The notes under the pieces: generated by a model
What the model saw: only the letters and a program-made list of their open reading frames with translations
What the model was told of the DNA's origin: nothing
Databases searched by the model: none
Shown: positions 35,893 to 42,738 of the stretch, piece after piece
How positions within the stretch are numbered: position 1 is the stretch's first letter
Layout of the letters: every line of letters starts with the position of its first letter
Made by a program: the position numbers and the translations under genes
Assembly (NCBI GenBank): GCA_038237225.1
Contig: JBBRYX010000001.1
Span: 186,001-250,000, forward strand
Origin: DASVUC01 sp038237225
GTDB taxonomy: Bacteria; Planctomycetota; Phycisphaerae; Tepidisphaerales; Tepidisphaeraceae
DNA length: 64,000 nt
Direction: 5' to 3'

Positions 35893-36147
35893 TTAGGTTT
35901 TGTTAAGTCCTTCGCGCCTTTTGCGGGCACGCTGTGTGGGATATTGTGCGGCCTCCGGCTTGGCCGGCTCCGGCGCGTTCACGCTGTTCTCACGCTGTTT
36001 ATCAGCGTGAAATTCCGGGGCCAGCAGTTCCACATTGACGCATCGCAGCCGGCAGGCTCGCAGCGCCAGTTTCAACAGCCGCCGCACTCGGCATTCCATT
36101 GGCGGGCCGTCGCCTTCGGCGCGGAATGTCAGCGCCCAGCGGCTCAC
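35893..36147 (-). CDS. Small hypothetical protein coupled to the primase gene
   Basis: The 84-residue protein starts MSRWALTFRAEGDGPP, continues with the basic RRLLKLALRACRLRCVNVE and has a Lys/Arg-rich tail. Its ATG overlaps the stop of the primase gene (ATGA), so translation is coupled. No family is known to me beyond its recurrence next to such primases. Confidence 0.7.
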   Translation of the reverse strand: MSRWALTFRAEGDGPPMECRVRRLLKLALRACRLRCVNVELLAPEFHADKQRENSVNAPEPAKPEAAQYPTQRARKRREGLNKT

Positions 36148-38240
36148 ATGCCCTCCTGCTGCAGCGCCTCGCGTTCAAGCCGGTCGTATTCGTCTACTTC
36201 CGCGTCCAAGGCGACAGGATCAGATAACGTGTCGTCTTGGGCCGGTGTCATCGGAAAACCGGCGTTTTCAGGCTGATTTTCCGAAGGCGTCAAGTGGACA
36301 GGTTCTTTTTCCTTTACGGACCTGTCACCTTCGTTGTCACCTTCATTGCCAGGCTTTGGAAAGCGCCACTGCCAGCCTCCGCTAAACGTGTTCTTTTCGC
36401 GAATTACGCCAAGGGCATCGGCGGCACGTTGAACGGTGCGATAGCTCATGCCGGCGGACTGCGCCTCCGTCTTCACCATCGCGGCAGTGACTTCACCGTC
36501 CACCAGCAGCTTGCGTAACCACTCCTCCGCCGCAGTTCGTTCCTTCGGTTCTGGGCCGGGCTTCTCGCCGCTCTCGCCGTTCTCAACTGCCAGGGCGTCA
36601 TCGGCGCTCATCCGTACCGGCTCACGTTCCCACGCGATCGCCGGCGGATCGCCGCCAATGCTGAACGCCAGCCCATCGCCTTCCGGTCCCAGATTGTTCT
36701 TGCCGGGAAGCAACAGACGGCGTGCCTTGTTTTCAGTATCCCGCGTCAAGTGCCACACCGCGCGGGCAATGCCGGTGAATGCCCGGCTGCCCAGCGCCAG
36801 ATCATCTGCGCTGCTGCCAGCGCTCTTGCGACGGTGTGCAACCACCAGCACCGCTGGCCCGTATTTCTCCGCCAGCCGCGCCACCGGGGCGAGCACGCCA
36901 CGCACTTCGTTGTCCCGGTGTGAGTCGGTGTCACCACCAAGAAAACTGCCGATAGGGTCCACCACAATCAACCGGCAATCTCGATGCTGCTTCAACGCGG
37001 TTTCCAGCGCCGCCACGTCCGCGAGCGTAAATAGCACGTCATGCCGCTTGCCGTCGCCGTCGATGCGCCGCACCGCAGACAGCAGATGCACCTTGTGACA
37101 GTCGGCATGGTGGGCATCAAGTCGCGGGCGGATCGTGTCGCCGGCATCATCTTCGGCACAAACGAGAATCACCGATCCTGCTGGGCAATCACTTCCGTCC
37201 GGCCAAGGCGTTCCCGTCGTCACCCGCGCCGCCATGTCGGTTGTGAGAAATGATTTCCCCTCGCCCGGCTTGCCCACCAGCAGCGTGATTCGCCCCAGCG
37301 CCACCCGTCCCGGCCATAGCCAGCGGATTTCACTCGGCTCCACGTCCGCCAGGCACGTTAGCACCGGCCCGCCGATCAATTCAGCGGCGGACAGCTCAGG
37401 CGTCTCTACTGCCAGCGCTTCCACACTTGCACGGATCGCATCGGCGCTTTGTCCTGCGCAGGCGTCGATGTACTCCACCACGTCGCCTTTTTCGGGTAGC
37501 CCCGCAAGCGCGATGATCTTCACCGCCGCCGGTGGCGACAGCTTCACCAGCAGCCGCGCCACGTCCTGGGCGTACTTGCGGCCTTGCTCATCGTGGTCGG
37601 GAAGGATGCACACTTGCCGGCCCGCCAGCGGTGTCCAGTGGGTTTTCTCCGCCGATCCTGCACCGTGCGCCGATGTCGTCGCCGCCAGCCCGATCTTGCG
37701 GGCCGCATCCGCCGACTTTTCACCTTCCGTCACCCACACCGTTCTCGCCGTCAGCAATTCGTTCAATCGGTACAGCGGCAGCAGCCCCGACGGATCGGCG
37801 ATCCGCCAACCATCTTTCGCGGGATGGATCGGCCGGTATTCCTTGTCGCCGTCGGCCAGCGCGAACCGGACCACGCGCAGCACTTCCACACCACCGGCAT
37901 CGCAATAGGTCCAGCCGGCAACGAACGTCCCACCGATCATCTTTCCTGCCGCGTCAATCGCGGCCTGGGCATCGGGGTAAGCCTTCGGTGCCTTGCCCGG
38001 CTGGGCCTGGGGCTTCGGCTTTGGTCGAACGGCCTTACCGTTGCTGCTATGGTCGGGTCGAGGCGTCTCAATCAGCCGGTGAAGAAATCCACCGCTCCCT
38101 TTGGCCTTCTGGAAACTGCCTTGTTCGATGCGCCCGCAGAGTGCTACCGCACCGTCCGCGCTCACCTTGCACCAGTCGGTGTGTTGGCAGATCGGGCAGG
38201 GTTCTGCCTTCGTCACCTTTCGCCAGGTCGTGCTACTCAT
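36144..38240 (-). CDS. Primase-helicase (zinc finger, TOPRIM, AAA ATPase)
   Basis: The 698-residue replication protein has an N-terminal zinc finger with Cys at 15, 18, 24 and 35, a TOPRIM-like domain (VWVTEGEKSADAARKIG ~168-184, CILPDHDEQGR ~211-221), then a RepA/DnaB-like ATPase with Walker A LLVGKPGEGKSFL (323-330) and Walker B RLIVVDPIGSFLG. A small C-terminal winged-helix-like part (EVTAAMVKTEAQSAGMSYRT) follows. Such bifunctional proteins prime and unwind satellite or plasmid DNA. It overlaps the genes on both sides by a few bases. Confidence 0.93.
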   Translation of the reverse strand: MSSTTWRKVTKAEPCPICQHTDWCKVSADGAVALCGRIEQGSFQKAKGSGGFLHRLIETPRPDHSSNGKAVRPKPKPQAQPGKAPKAYPDAQAAIDAAGKMIGGTFVAGWTYCDAGGVEVLRVVRFALADGDKEYRPIHPAKDGWRIADPSGLLPLYRLNELLTARTVWVTEGEKSADAARKIGLAATTSAHGAGSAEKTHWTPLAGRQVCILPDHDEQGRKYAQDVARLLVKLSPPAAVKIIALAGLPEKGDVVEYIDACAGQSADAIRASVEALAVETPELSAAELIGGPVLTCLADVEPSEIRWLWPGRVALGRITLLVGKPGEGKSFLTTDMAARVTTGTPWPDGSDCPAGSVILVCAEDDAGDTIRPRLDAHHADCHKVHLLSAVRRIDGDGKRHDVLFTLADVAALETALKQHRDCRLIVVDPIGSFLGGDTDSHRDNEVRGVLAPVARLAEKYGPAVLVVAHRRKSAGSSADDLALGSRAFTGIARAVWHLTRDTENKARRLLLPGKNNLGPEGDGLAFSIGGDPPAIAWEREPVRMSADDALAVENGESGEKPGPEPKERTAAEEWLRKLLVDGEVTAAMVKTEAQSAGMSYRTVQRAADALGVIREKNTFSGGWQWRFPKPGNEGDNEGDRSVKEKEPVHLTPSENQPENAGFPMTPAQDDTLSDPVALDAEVDEYDRLEREALQQEGM

Positions 38241-38433
38241 GGACGGCCTCCTTCTGGCGGTCGATGAACCGCCGCAGGTCGGCCACGTCGTACATGATCC
38301 GGCTGCCGATCTTTACGCCGGGCAGCTCGCCGGATCGGCGCAGGTTGTACATCGTCTTCGCGCACAGCCCGCCCAACAGTTGCCGGGCTTGCCGTTCGTT
38401 CACCAGCAACGGGGCGAGTGTTTCAGCGGTCAT
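38233..38433 (-). CDS. Excisionase-like helix-turn-helix protein
   Basis: The 66-residue protein from ATG 38433 reads LVNERQARQLLGGLCAKTMY, then RRSGELPGVKIGSRIMYDVADL, a MerR/AlpA/excisionase-type HTH_17 domain. The longer open frame upstream is not homologous. It overlaps the primase start by eight bases. It is the natural candidate for directing excision by the integrase, or for activating the element. Confidence 0.9.
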   Translation of the reverse strand: MTAETLAPLLVNERQARQLLGGLCAKTMYNLRRSGELPGVKIGSRIMYDVADLRRFIDRQKEAVHE

Positions 38434-38614
38434 GGCGCACCGCCTTCCGCTTCTCGTCTGCCAAGTCGATGCGGTAGCCAAGTCGCCGCAGGTGTTGCCG
38501 TGCGGCGGCAGCTCTGGGCTTGTCGCCGGCGCGAATCGCCAGCACCAGCGCCGCAGCCCAATACGGGCCGTCATCGCGGCGTGTTACGTCGGGGTCCATC
38601 TCACGTCGGGTCAT
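38423..38614 (-). CDS. Small hypothetical protein upstream of the excisionase
   Basis: The 63-residue protein (MTRREMDPDVTRRDDGP...) has an Ala/Arg-rich helix (YWAAALVLAIRAGDKPRAAA) and overlaps the excisionase start by 11 bases. No family is recognised. Confidence 0.6.
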   Translation of the reverse strand: MTRREMDPDVTRRDDGPYWAAALVLAIRAGDKPRAAAARQHLRRLGYRIDLADEKRKAVRHDR

Positions 38615-38665
38615 TGGGTGTCCTTTCACCCAAACCGTCGTGGCGTCATTTCCGCGTCATTATGA

Positions 38666-38692
38666 AATGAAAAAGCCCGGTAGAACCGGGCT
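38666..38692 (-). terminator. Terminator after the HTH gene
   Basis: On the minus strand AGCCCGG-TTCTA-CCGGGCT is followed by TTTTT. It separates the first gene of the element from the other six and may create two transcription units. Confidence 0.88.
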
Positions 38693-38723
38693 GAAAGTGC
38701 AATTGAGATTCTTCATTTCGATG

Positions 38724-39611
38724 TCATTCTTCCGCTGGCACCGGCCGCGCCGGTCTGCTTTCCCGGTACTTCCGTTCCTCATCGTCCAGCCAGCGCCGGA
38801 CGGTGGATTCGCTCACCCCCACGTCCTGGGCCAGCTTGGCGGGATCATCCTTCAAGCTCGGATGCTGGCGGATCGTCGCCAACATCGTCGCCCGCTTTGC
38901 GTCGCTTTCCTCTTTGCTCAGCCGCCCGCGCCGCGGTTGCTGTTGCTCCGCCGCGCCCGCCGCCAGGTCCGCCAGCGTCACTTGCTCCCATTCCCGATCC
39001 GTGCGGCTGTGGCCTGCCGCCAGCTTCGCCCGCAGCGCCGGCCAGTCGGGCCGCTCGGAATCAAATCCCGGCAACAGCTCGGCAAGCAATGCCGGTAGTC
39101 CGTTCGGTGGCGGGATCATCGCCGGCTCAGGTTGCACCAGCCCGCCCGGTTGCGGTTGACTCCAAACCGTGCCGTAGGGGCGTTCCGGCCAGCGTAGTTG
39201 TCCCTGCGCGTCCCGCGTCTGCTGTTTCAGGTGTTCCCAAGTCGGCTTCGCCGAACGCAGCGCCGCCGCCAGCTCCATCGCCGTGCCTTTGGCTTCCATC
39301 GCGTCCGAATGCGTCCATGTTTGAACGTAACGAGTGATGGCTGCCGCATTGCCAACGTGCAACGTGCGGATTAAGCCAAGTACATCGGGCACCATCGCTT
39401 GAAGACGGGCGCGTGTGCCGTCCAGTCGGTGCAGGCGCTCGGCCTCCCGTTTTTGCGTGCGGACGTTCGCTGGCCGGGCGCTCTCACCTTTGCCGAATAC
39501 AACGGTCAATGCGTCTTTGTCCCACGGCTCAGACGCTATCGCTTGCTGTTCGTCTATCAGTCGAATGAATGCGGCGCACGTCCCGGCGGGGTCATCGTTG
39601 CCTTCCGGCAT
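38724..39611 (-). CDS. Large HTH protein, first gene of the element
   Basis: The 295-residue protein has a charged coiled N-terminal half (REAERLHRLDGTRARLQAM) and a C-terminal helix-turn-helix (SLKDDPAKLAQDVGVSESTV, then RRWLDDEE). The start ATG 39611 has GGTGA just upstream, inside one arm of an inverted repeat (39615-39661), so its translation or transcription may be controlled there. It could be a regulator or replication initiator. No family name can be given. Confidence 0.8.
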   Translation of the reverse strand: MPEGNDDPAGTCAAFIRLIDEQQAIASEPWDKDALTVVFGKGESARPANVRTQKREAERLHRLDGTRARLQAMVPDVLGLIRTLHVGNAAAITRYVQTWTHSDAMEAKGTAMELAAALRSAKPTWEHLKQQTRDAQGQLRWPERPYGTVWSQPQPGGLVQPEPAMIPPPNGLPALLAELLPGFDSERPDWPALRAKLAAGHSRTDREWEQVTLADLAAGAAEQQQPRRGRLSKEESDAKRATMLATIRQHPSLKDDPAKLAQDVGVSESTVRRWLDDEERKYRESRPARPVPAEE

Positions 39612-39614
39612 GGC

Positions 39615-39661
39615 TCACCGTCCTTACCGGGCCGGCGCAGGCGGGCCGCGACGGACGGTGA
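39615..39661. promoter_or_regulatory. Inverted-repeat regulatory region of the HTH gene, copy A
   Basis: TCACCGTCC (39615-39623) and GGACGGTGA (39653-39661) are perfect nine-base arms 29 bases apart. The same arms and ~90 bases of flanking sequence recur at 40678. Confidence 0.7.
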
Positions 39662-39920
39662 TTTGCCGCTGCCGCGCCTGGGCCGCTTGATGGTCCGCTG
39701 GCCGGCGGGCCATCTTCCCGATGTTCCGATTCTACTGGCCGTGCCGATCCGCTGGCAAACATGAATCGCGGGCCACAGGCGCGTTGCGTGTCTCAACCGG
39801 CCCGCTCCCCCTCTGGCTGCTCGGCAGGCGGGTTGTGTCAAAGCCCCCCCGGTCCCGCCGCCCGTGCGCCGCCTGTCGCTTCGGTCGATACTGTGAATGG
39901 GCAGGCATATGCGGCAGCCG

Positions 39921-40093
39921 TCACTTCGCGGCCGCCTTCACCGCGGCCAAGATGCTCGCCCGCACGTCCGCCGGCAGCGTCGGCCAAGCTCGCGCCAGTT
40001 CGGCCAGTTCCGCGGCGGTTTCGCCGCCAAGTGCGCCGGATTGTGCGCCGCCTTGCTTCCCTATCCCCTGTTTTTCGGGCGTATTCGAGAGGT
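39921..40093 (-). pseudogene. Alternative integrase C-terminus (57 codons) separated from int by integration
   Basis: Read from the attR core leftwards in the integrase frame, this stretch encodes HLSNTPEKQG..., then an Ala/Leu-rich helix AELARAWPTLPADV and ends at 39921. In the excised circle attP would join it to the integrase, giving a 483-residue protein instead of 432. In the integrated state it has no start of its own and is not expected to be made. The AWPTLP segment resembles C-termini of other planctomycete integrases. Confidence 0.82.
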
Positions 40094-40118
40094 GTTCTAG
40101 TCCTGTCGCTGCTACTTG
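40094..40118. repeat. attR core
   Basis: It matches attL (33903-33927) at 24 of 25 positions; the changed base makes GTTCTAG instead of GTTCGAG in what would be the T loop. Confidence 0.92.
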
Positions 40119-40255
40119 ATTATTAAGCAAGCATCGGGATTGATCGGAATCGCTCGGTAATTCCGGGCGATTCTCGTTTGTGGCTTTGGTTGCATCCTGA
40201 TCGTTTCCGACCGTTACCGCCTCAGTCTGTGCCGGATTCTGTGCCGCGCTGTTGC
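40119..40255 (-). pseudogene. 3' remnant of a second, related integrase
   Basis: In frame with the core, the minus strand reads AAQNPAQTEAVTVGN, then NRPELPSDSDQSRCLL and NNQVAATGLE. It aligns with the resident integrase tail (AAHNPAQSAAVTSG, NRPALPSDSVSSRYLH, IEQVAATGLE). The frame hits a stop just upstream, in sequence belonging to the HigA-like ORF. It is what remains of an earlier element in the same tRNA site. Confidence 0.82.
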
Positions 40256-40584
40256 TTGCGGTCCATCTTCCTCAGCCAGATCGTCTTGCGGCCGCCGTCG
40301 CCCTGTGGCGTGCGCTTCGACGGGACAAACCGGCTGTGCTTCCGGTCGTAATCCTCCACCAACACCACCAGCGCATCGAGATAATCCCGCTCCCCGGCCG
40401 TCAGTTTTCCATCCGCCTGCCCTGAGCCTGTCGAAGCGGCTCGGCCCAGCAGATGATTGAGCATCTTGCCCGCCTGTTGCTATTCGAGCTCACCCCGAAC
40501 GGGGCGCAGCGGGAAAGCGCGCACCAGCTTGAAGTAATCATCCGTCACCGCTCGGCCTTTGCTGCCTTTGCTCATCGTGCTCAT
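40222..40584 (-). pseudogene. HigA-like antitoxin fragment with in-frame amber stop
   Basis: ATG 40584 (AAGGA six bases upstream) begins MSTMSKGSKGRAV, then TDDYFKLVRAFPLRPVRGELE, the usual N-terminus of HigA-type antitoxins. It hits TAG at codon 35 and continues in frame with QQAGKMLNHLLG and ERDYLDALVVLVEDYD, the next conserved piece of that family. The HTH domain is missing; after residue ~75 the sequence turns into basic unrelated residues and ends at 40222. A CTGTCGAAG-type dispersed repeat is inserted near 40420-40436. A neighbouring toxin was not found. Confidence 0.72.
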
Positions 40585-40677
40585 AGGCGATCCTTCCCAA
40601 TCGTGCGCCTGCCAGTCATGCATCGAGATAATCGCAATCAAATGGCGCATCCTGCGCCGGCGTGAGATTGGGCGTGG

Positions 40678-40727
40678 TCACCGTCCTTGGATCGGACCGA
40701 CACAGGCGGGGCCGGGGCGGACGGTGA
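40678..40727. promoter_or_regulatory. Inverted-repeat regulatory region, copy B
   Basis: Arms TCACCGTCC (40678-40686) and GGACGGTGA (40719-40727) match copy A at 39615, and similarity continues to about 40810 (CGCCTGGG, CCGGCGGG, CCCGAT, ATTCTA blocks). It is the promoter-side remnant of the second element. Confidence 0.65.
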
Positions 40728-40885
40728 TTGCCATAGCGCCCGCCTGGGTCGCTTAATGTCCCGCCGACCGGCGGGGCATCGTCCCGATACGCTAATTCTA
40801 TCTGCCGCCCGGCGGATTTCGCTGCCGCGTGCCTCCTACGGGTGAGCGCGGTAGTATCTGCTTTCCACTTCGCAAGTGGAATCAC

Positions 40886-41250
40886 ATGACAAATACGGCG
40901 GCGGAAACGTGCGCCAACTGCGGGGAGATCATCGGTCGTTTGGAAGCTCCCTACGTCTGGCATAGCGAAGTGGTCTGCGAAGCCTTCTACGGCAGTCTCT
41001 CAAGAAAACCAGAGATCACCCCGCGGTCGCTCCATCAGACCTTCCCGTTGCGGTGCCCGCGCCGCACCGCGACGTGCTTTGGACCAAATATGTTGACCAT
41101 CTGCGCAACCCGCGGCTTGGGTTTCTGTTGCTAGCTTGCGTTGTCAGCTTTCTATCCATCGCCTCGCCATCCGCCCAGAAAACGGACCACACACTTGAGG
41201 TTTTATTGTGGGCGGCATGGATTGCGCTGGGGCTTATGTCAATTGTGTAG
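40886..41250 (+). pseudogene. Zinc-ribbon membrane protein interrupted by a frameshift
   Basis: The first frame starts at ATG 40886 (MTNTAAETCANCGEIIGRLE) and reads the zinc motif to VVCEAFYGSLSRK. After ~41005 the likely continuation is in the next frame, DHPAVAPSDLPVAVPAPHRD, then a membrane helix FLLLACVVSFLSIA and a second LLWAAWIALGLMSI, ending at 41250. Neither frame alone makes a sensible protein. The shift lies near an AAAA run at 41006-41009. It could be a mutation, a sequencing error or a programmed shift. A stem TTCCACTT/AAGTGGAA sits directly before the start. Confidence 0.65.
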
Positions 41251-41309
41251 AAAGCGAATTGGAAAGAACGGAACGAGCGCTGACGCTACGTGTTTCTGGA
41301 GACGATGCT

Positions 41310-41981
41310 ATGGATTACACCGTCAAAAGCGTCAAAGGGAAACGGGTAGTGGCCTTCGCCTGCCCCCGGTGCAATTTCGCACTTGAGTCACCCCTTGAAG
41401 AAGCTGGCGGTCGGTATCCATGTCCCACGTGCCAGCACGAGCTAATCGTGCCCGGCGTTCGGGAACTCAAGAAGCTGCGCGCGGAAGAGGCAACAAATGC
41501 CGAAGAGAAATCGCGCATGGCGGCGAAACGGGCATCGGAAGAACAGGCGCGCGAGGCGCAACGGGCTAGGGAAGCACAGCACGCTCTGGATGAATTAGCT
41601 CGGTCGCGCGCAGAACGTGAAGCCGCAGAGGCGCGGGCGAGAGAATCGAAGAGGATCGAACGCGCCAGCGGCAAACCTAGTGTTTCGGGCACGACGTTCG
41701 CCGTCACCCTTCTCTTTGTGGCTCTAGCCGTAGTGGGCCTTATCTATCTGTCGATGGTTAGGCCATTGCAGCGTAAGCTGTCGGATTTGACGAACACCGT
41801 GAATCACAACGCCGAAACCGCCAATCGCACGGCGGATGGTCTCACTTCACTCACGAACACCGTGAATCACAACGCCGAAACCGCGAACCGCACCACCGCG
41901 GCTCTAGCTCACGACCTTGCCGAGACAGACCGGATCGCACAGAACGCAAACCGGCACGCCCATTCCCATTCGCGGTTCTGA
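41310..41981 (+). CDS. Zinc-ribbon, coiled-coil, single-TM protein with 21-residue repeats
   Basis: The 223-residue protein starts at ATG 41310 (MDYTVKSVKGKRVV). Residues ~15-47 hold a zinc ribbon (FACPRCNF and YPCPTCQHE). Residues ~55-125 are a charged coiled coil rich in Glu/Ala/Arg. A transmembrane helix follows (VTLLFVALAVVGLIYL ~133-148), then two 21-residue repeats containing LTNTVNHNAETANRT, whose DNA is almost identical. Family unknown. It follows the frameshifted zinc-ribbon gene and may have been co-transcribed. Confidence 0.75.
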   Translation: MDYTVKSVKGKRVVAFACPRCNFALESPLEEAGGRYPCPTCQHELIVPGVRELKKLRAEEATNAEEKSRMAAKRASEEQAREAQRAREAQHALDELARSRAEREAAEARARESKRIERASGKPSVSGTTFAVTLLFVALAVVGLIYLSMVRPLQRKLSDLTNTVNHNAETANRTADGLTSLTNTVNHNAETANRTTAALAHDLAETDRIAQNANRHAHSHSRF

Positions 41982-42160
41982 TGTCAAATCTCATCCAGCG
42001 AAATGCCGGCCAGGCCGCACGGCTTCGGCCGTTGCGCCTGACGGAACAGCATGAGTCGGATCACGGGCGACGGACAACAAGGACATGAGACGCCTCGATT
42101 CGTGCCCGCTGCAGCAAACGAGACGGACCGGTGAGGCACTTGCTCGGCGGCAAGGCCTCA

Positions 42161-42271
42161 GAGGCGCGTGCTGCGGTTGGGCGGCTCCTCTTCGCGGATG
42201 ATGATCCGCCGCATCTCATCGTACGCCGCCTCACGCAGGCGCTTCTTGTCGAACGGCGTCGTGCCCCTGAC
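42161..42271 (-). pseudogene. Fragment of a Ser/Thr protein kinase
   Basis: RGTTPFDKKRLREAAYDEMR, then IREEEPPNRSTRL, is the hallmark piece of the planctomycete kinase C-lobe region (after the GTTPF motif). Only 37 codons remain and no catalytic loop is present. It is in a different frame from the sigma-factor fragment just upstream. Confidence 0.78.
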
Positions 42272-42297
42272 GCAGTAGTCGGTGATGGGAATCCGAT

Positions 42298-42423
42298 CCG
42301 CCCGCGCCGCCGCGCATTGTCCACAAGAATGCGACGCATCGACTCCGCCGCCGCCGCGAAGAAATGCCATCGGCTCTCCCAAACCTGCGCCTTGGTCGTG
42401 TCCACGAGTCGCAGGTATACTCG
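42298..42423 (-). pseudogene. Fragment of an ECF-type sigma factor
   Basis: RVYLRLVDTTKAQVWESRWH, then FFAAAAESMRRILVDNARRR, is the highly conserved region 2 segment of the sigma-70 ECF subfamily that is usually encoded before such kinases. Region 4 is missing. The surrounding ORF runs on but has no further family similarity. Confidence 0.8.
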
Positions 42424-42738
42424 TGCACCAGCGTCTTCTGAGCTGGATTCACGCCAGTGATCTATTTTTGGGCGATTAACCAGGCATTCGCCTCCCAATT
42501 GCGCGTAAGCAATGATGAGTATGAATGAGGCGACCACCCCCTGTATGAGCAACACGGGTGGAAAATGTACGGGTATAGCGATCGGAAGGAACCGACTTGC
42601 CGGCCCCTCGTCGCTGCGATATTAAATTGCCGGGCGCGATCCGTGATTAAACTTCGAGACATCTTGCCCGTACTGTATAGCGGTTCAACGTCATGTTTGA
42701 GTTGACCGTGTTCTATCTCACCGATCCAGACGTGTAGC
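42424..42738. other. Intergenic region upstream of the cytochrome/DUF1553 gene
   Basis: No gene or clear structure is seen in these 315 bases. Composition is lower in G+C than the flanks (for example ATTAAATTGCC near 42620), as expected of a promoter region. Confidence 0.4.

Larger units (their letters stand above)
33903..40118. mobile_element. Integrative element in tRNA-CAU (phage-satellite-like, about 6.2 kb)
   Basis: The element is bounded by 25-base direct repeats, attL at 33903-33927 and attR at 40094-40118, with one mismatch. All its genes are on the minus strand. From the right end: an HTH protein, a terminator, a small protein, an excisionase, a primase-helicase, a small protein, a Cys-rich protein, an XRE regulator and the integrase. 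No capsid, portal, tail, terminase, relaxase or conjugation gene is present, so mobilisation would need a helper. This gene content resembles PICI-like phage satellites or simple integrative plasmids; which of these is not decided. Confidence 0.88.

Noticed and set aside
39761..40126. A 121-codon plus-strand frame at the right end of the element
   Set aside because: It is opposite the integrase tail, Pro/Arg/Ala-rich and without a ribosome-binding site.
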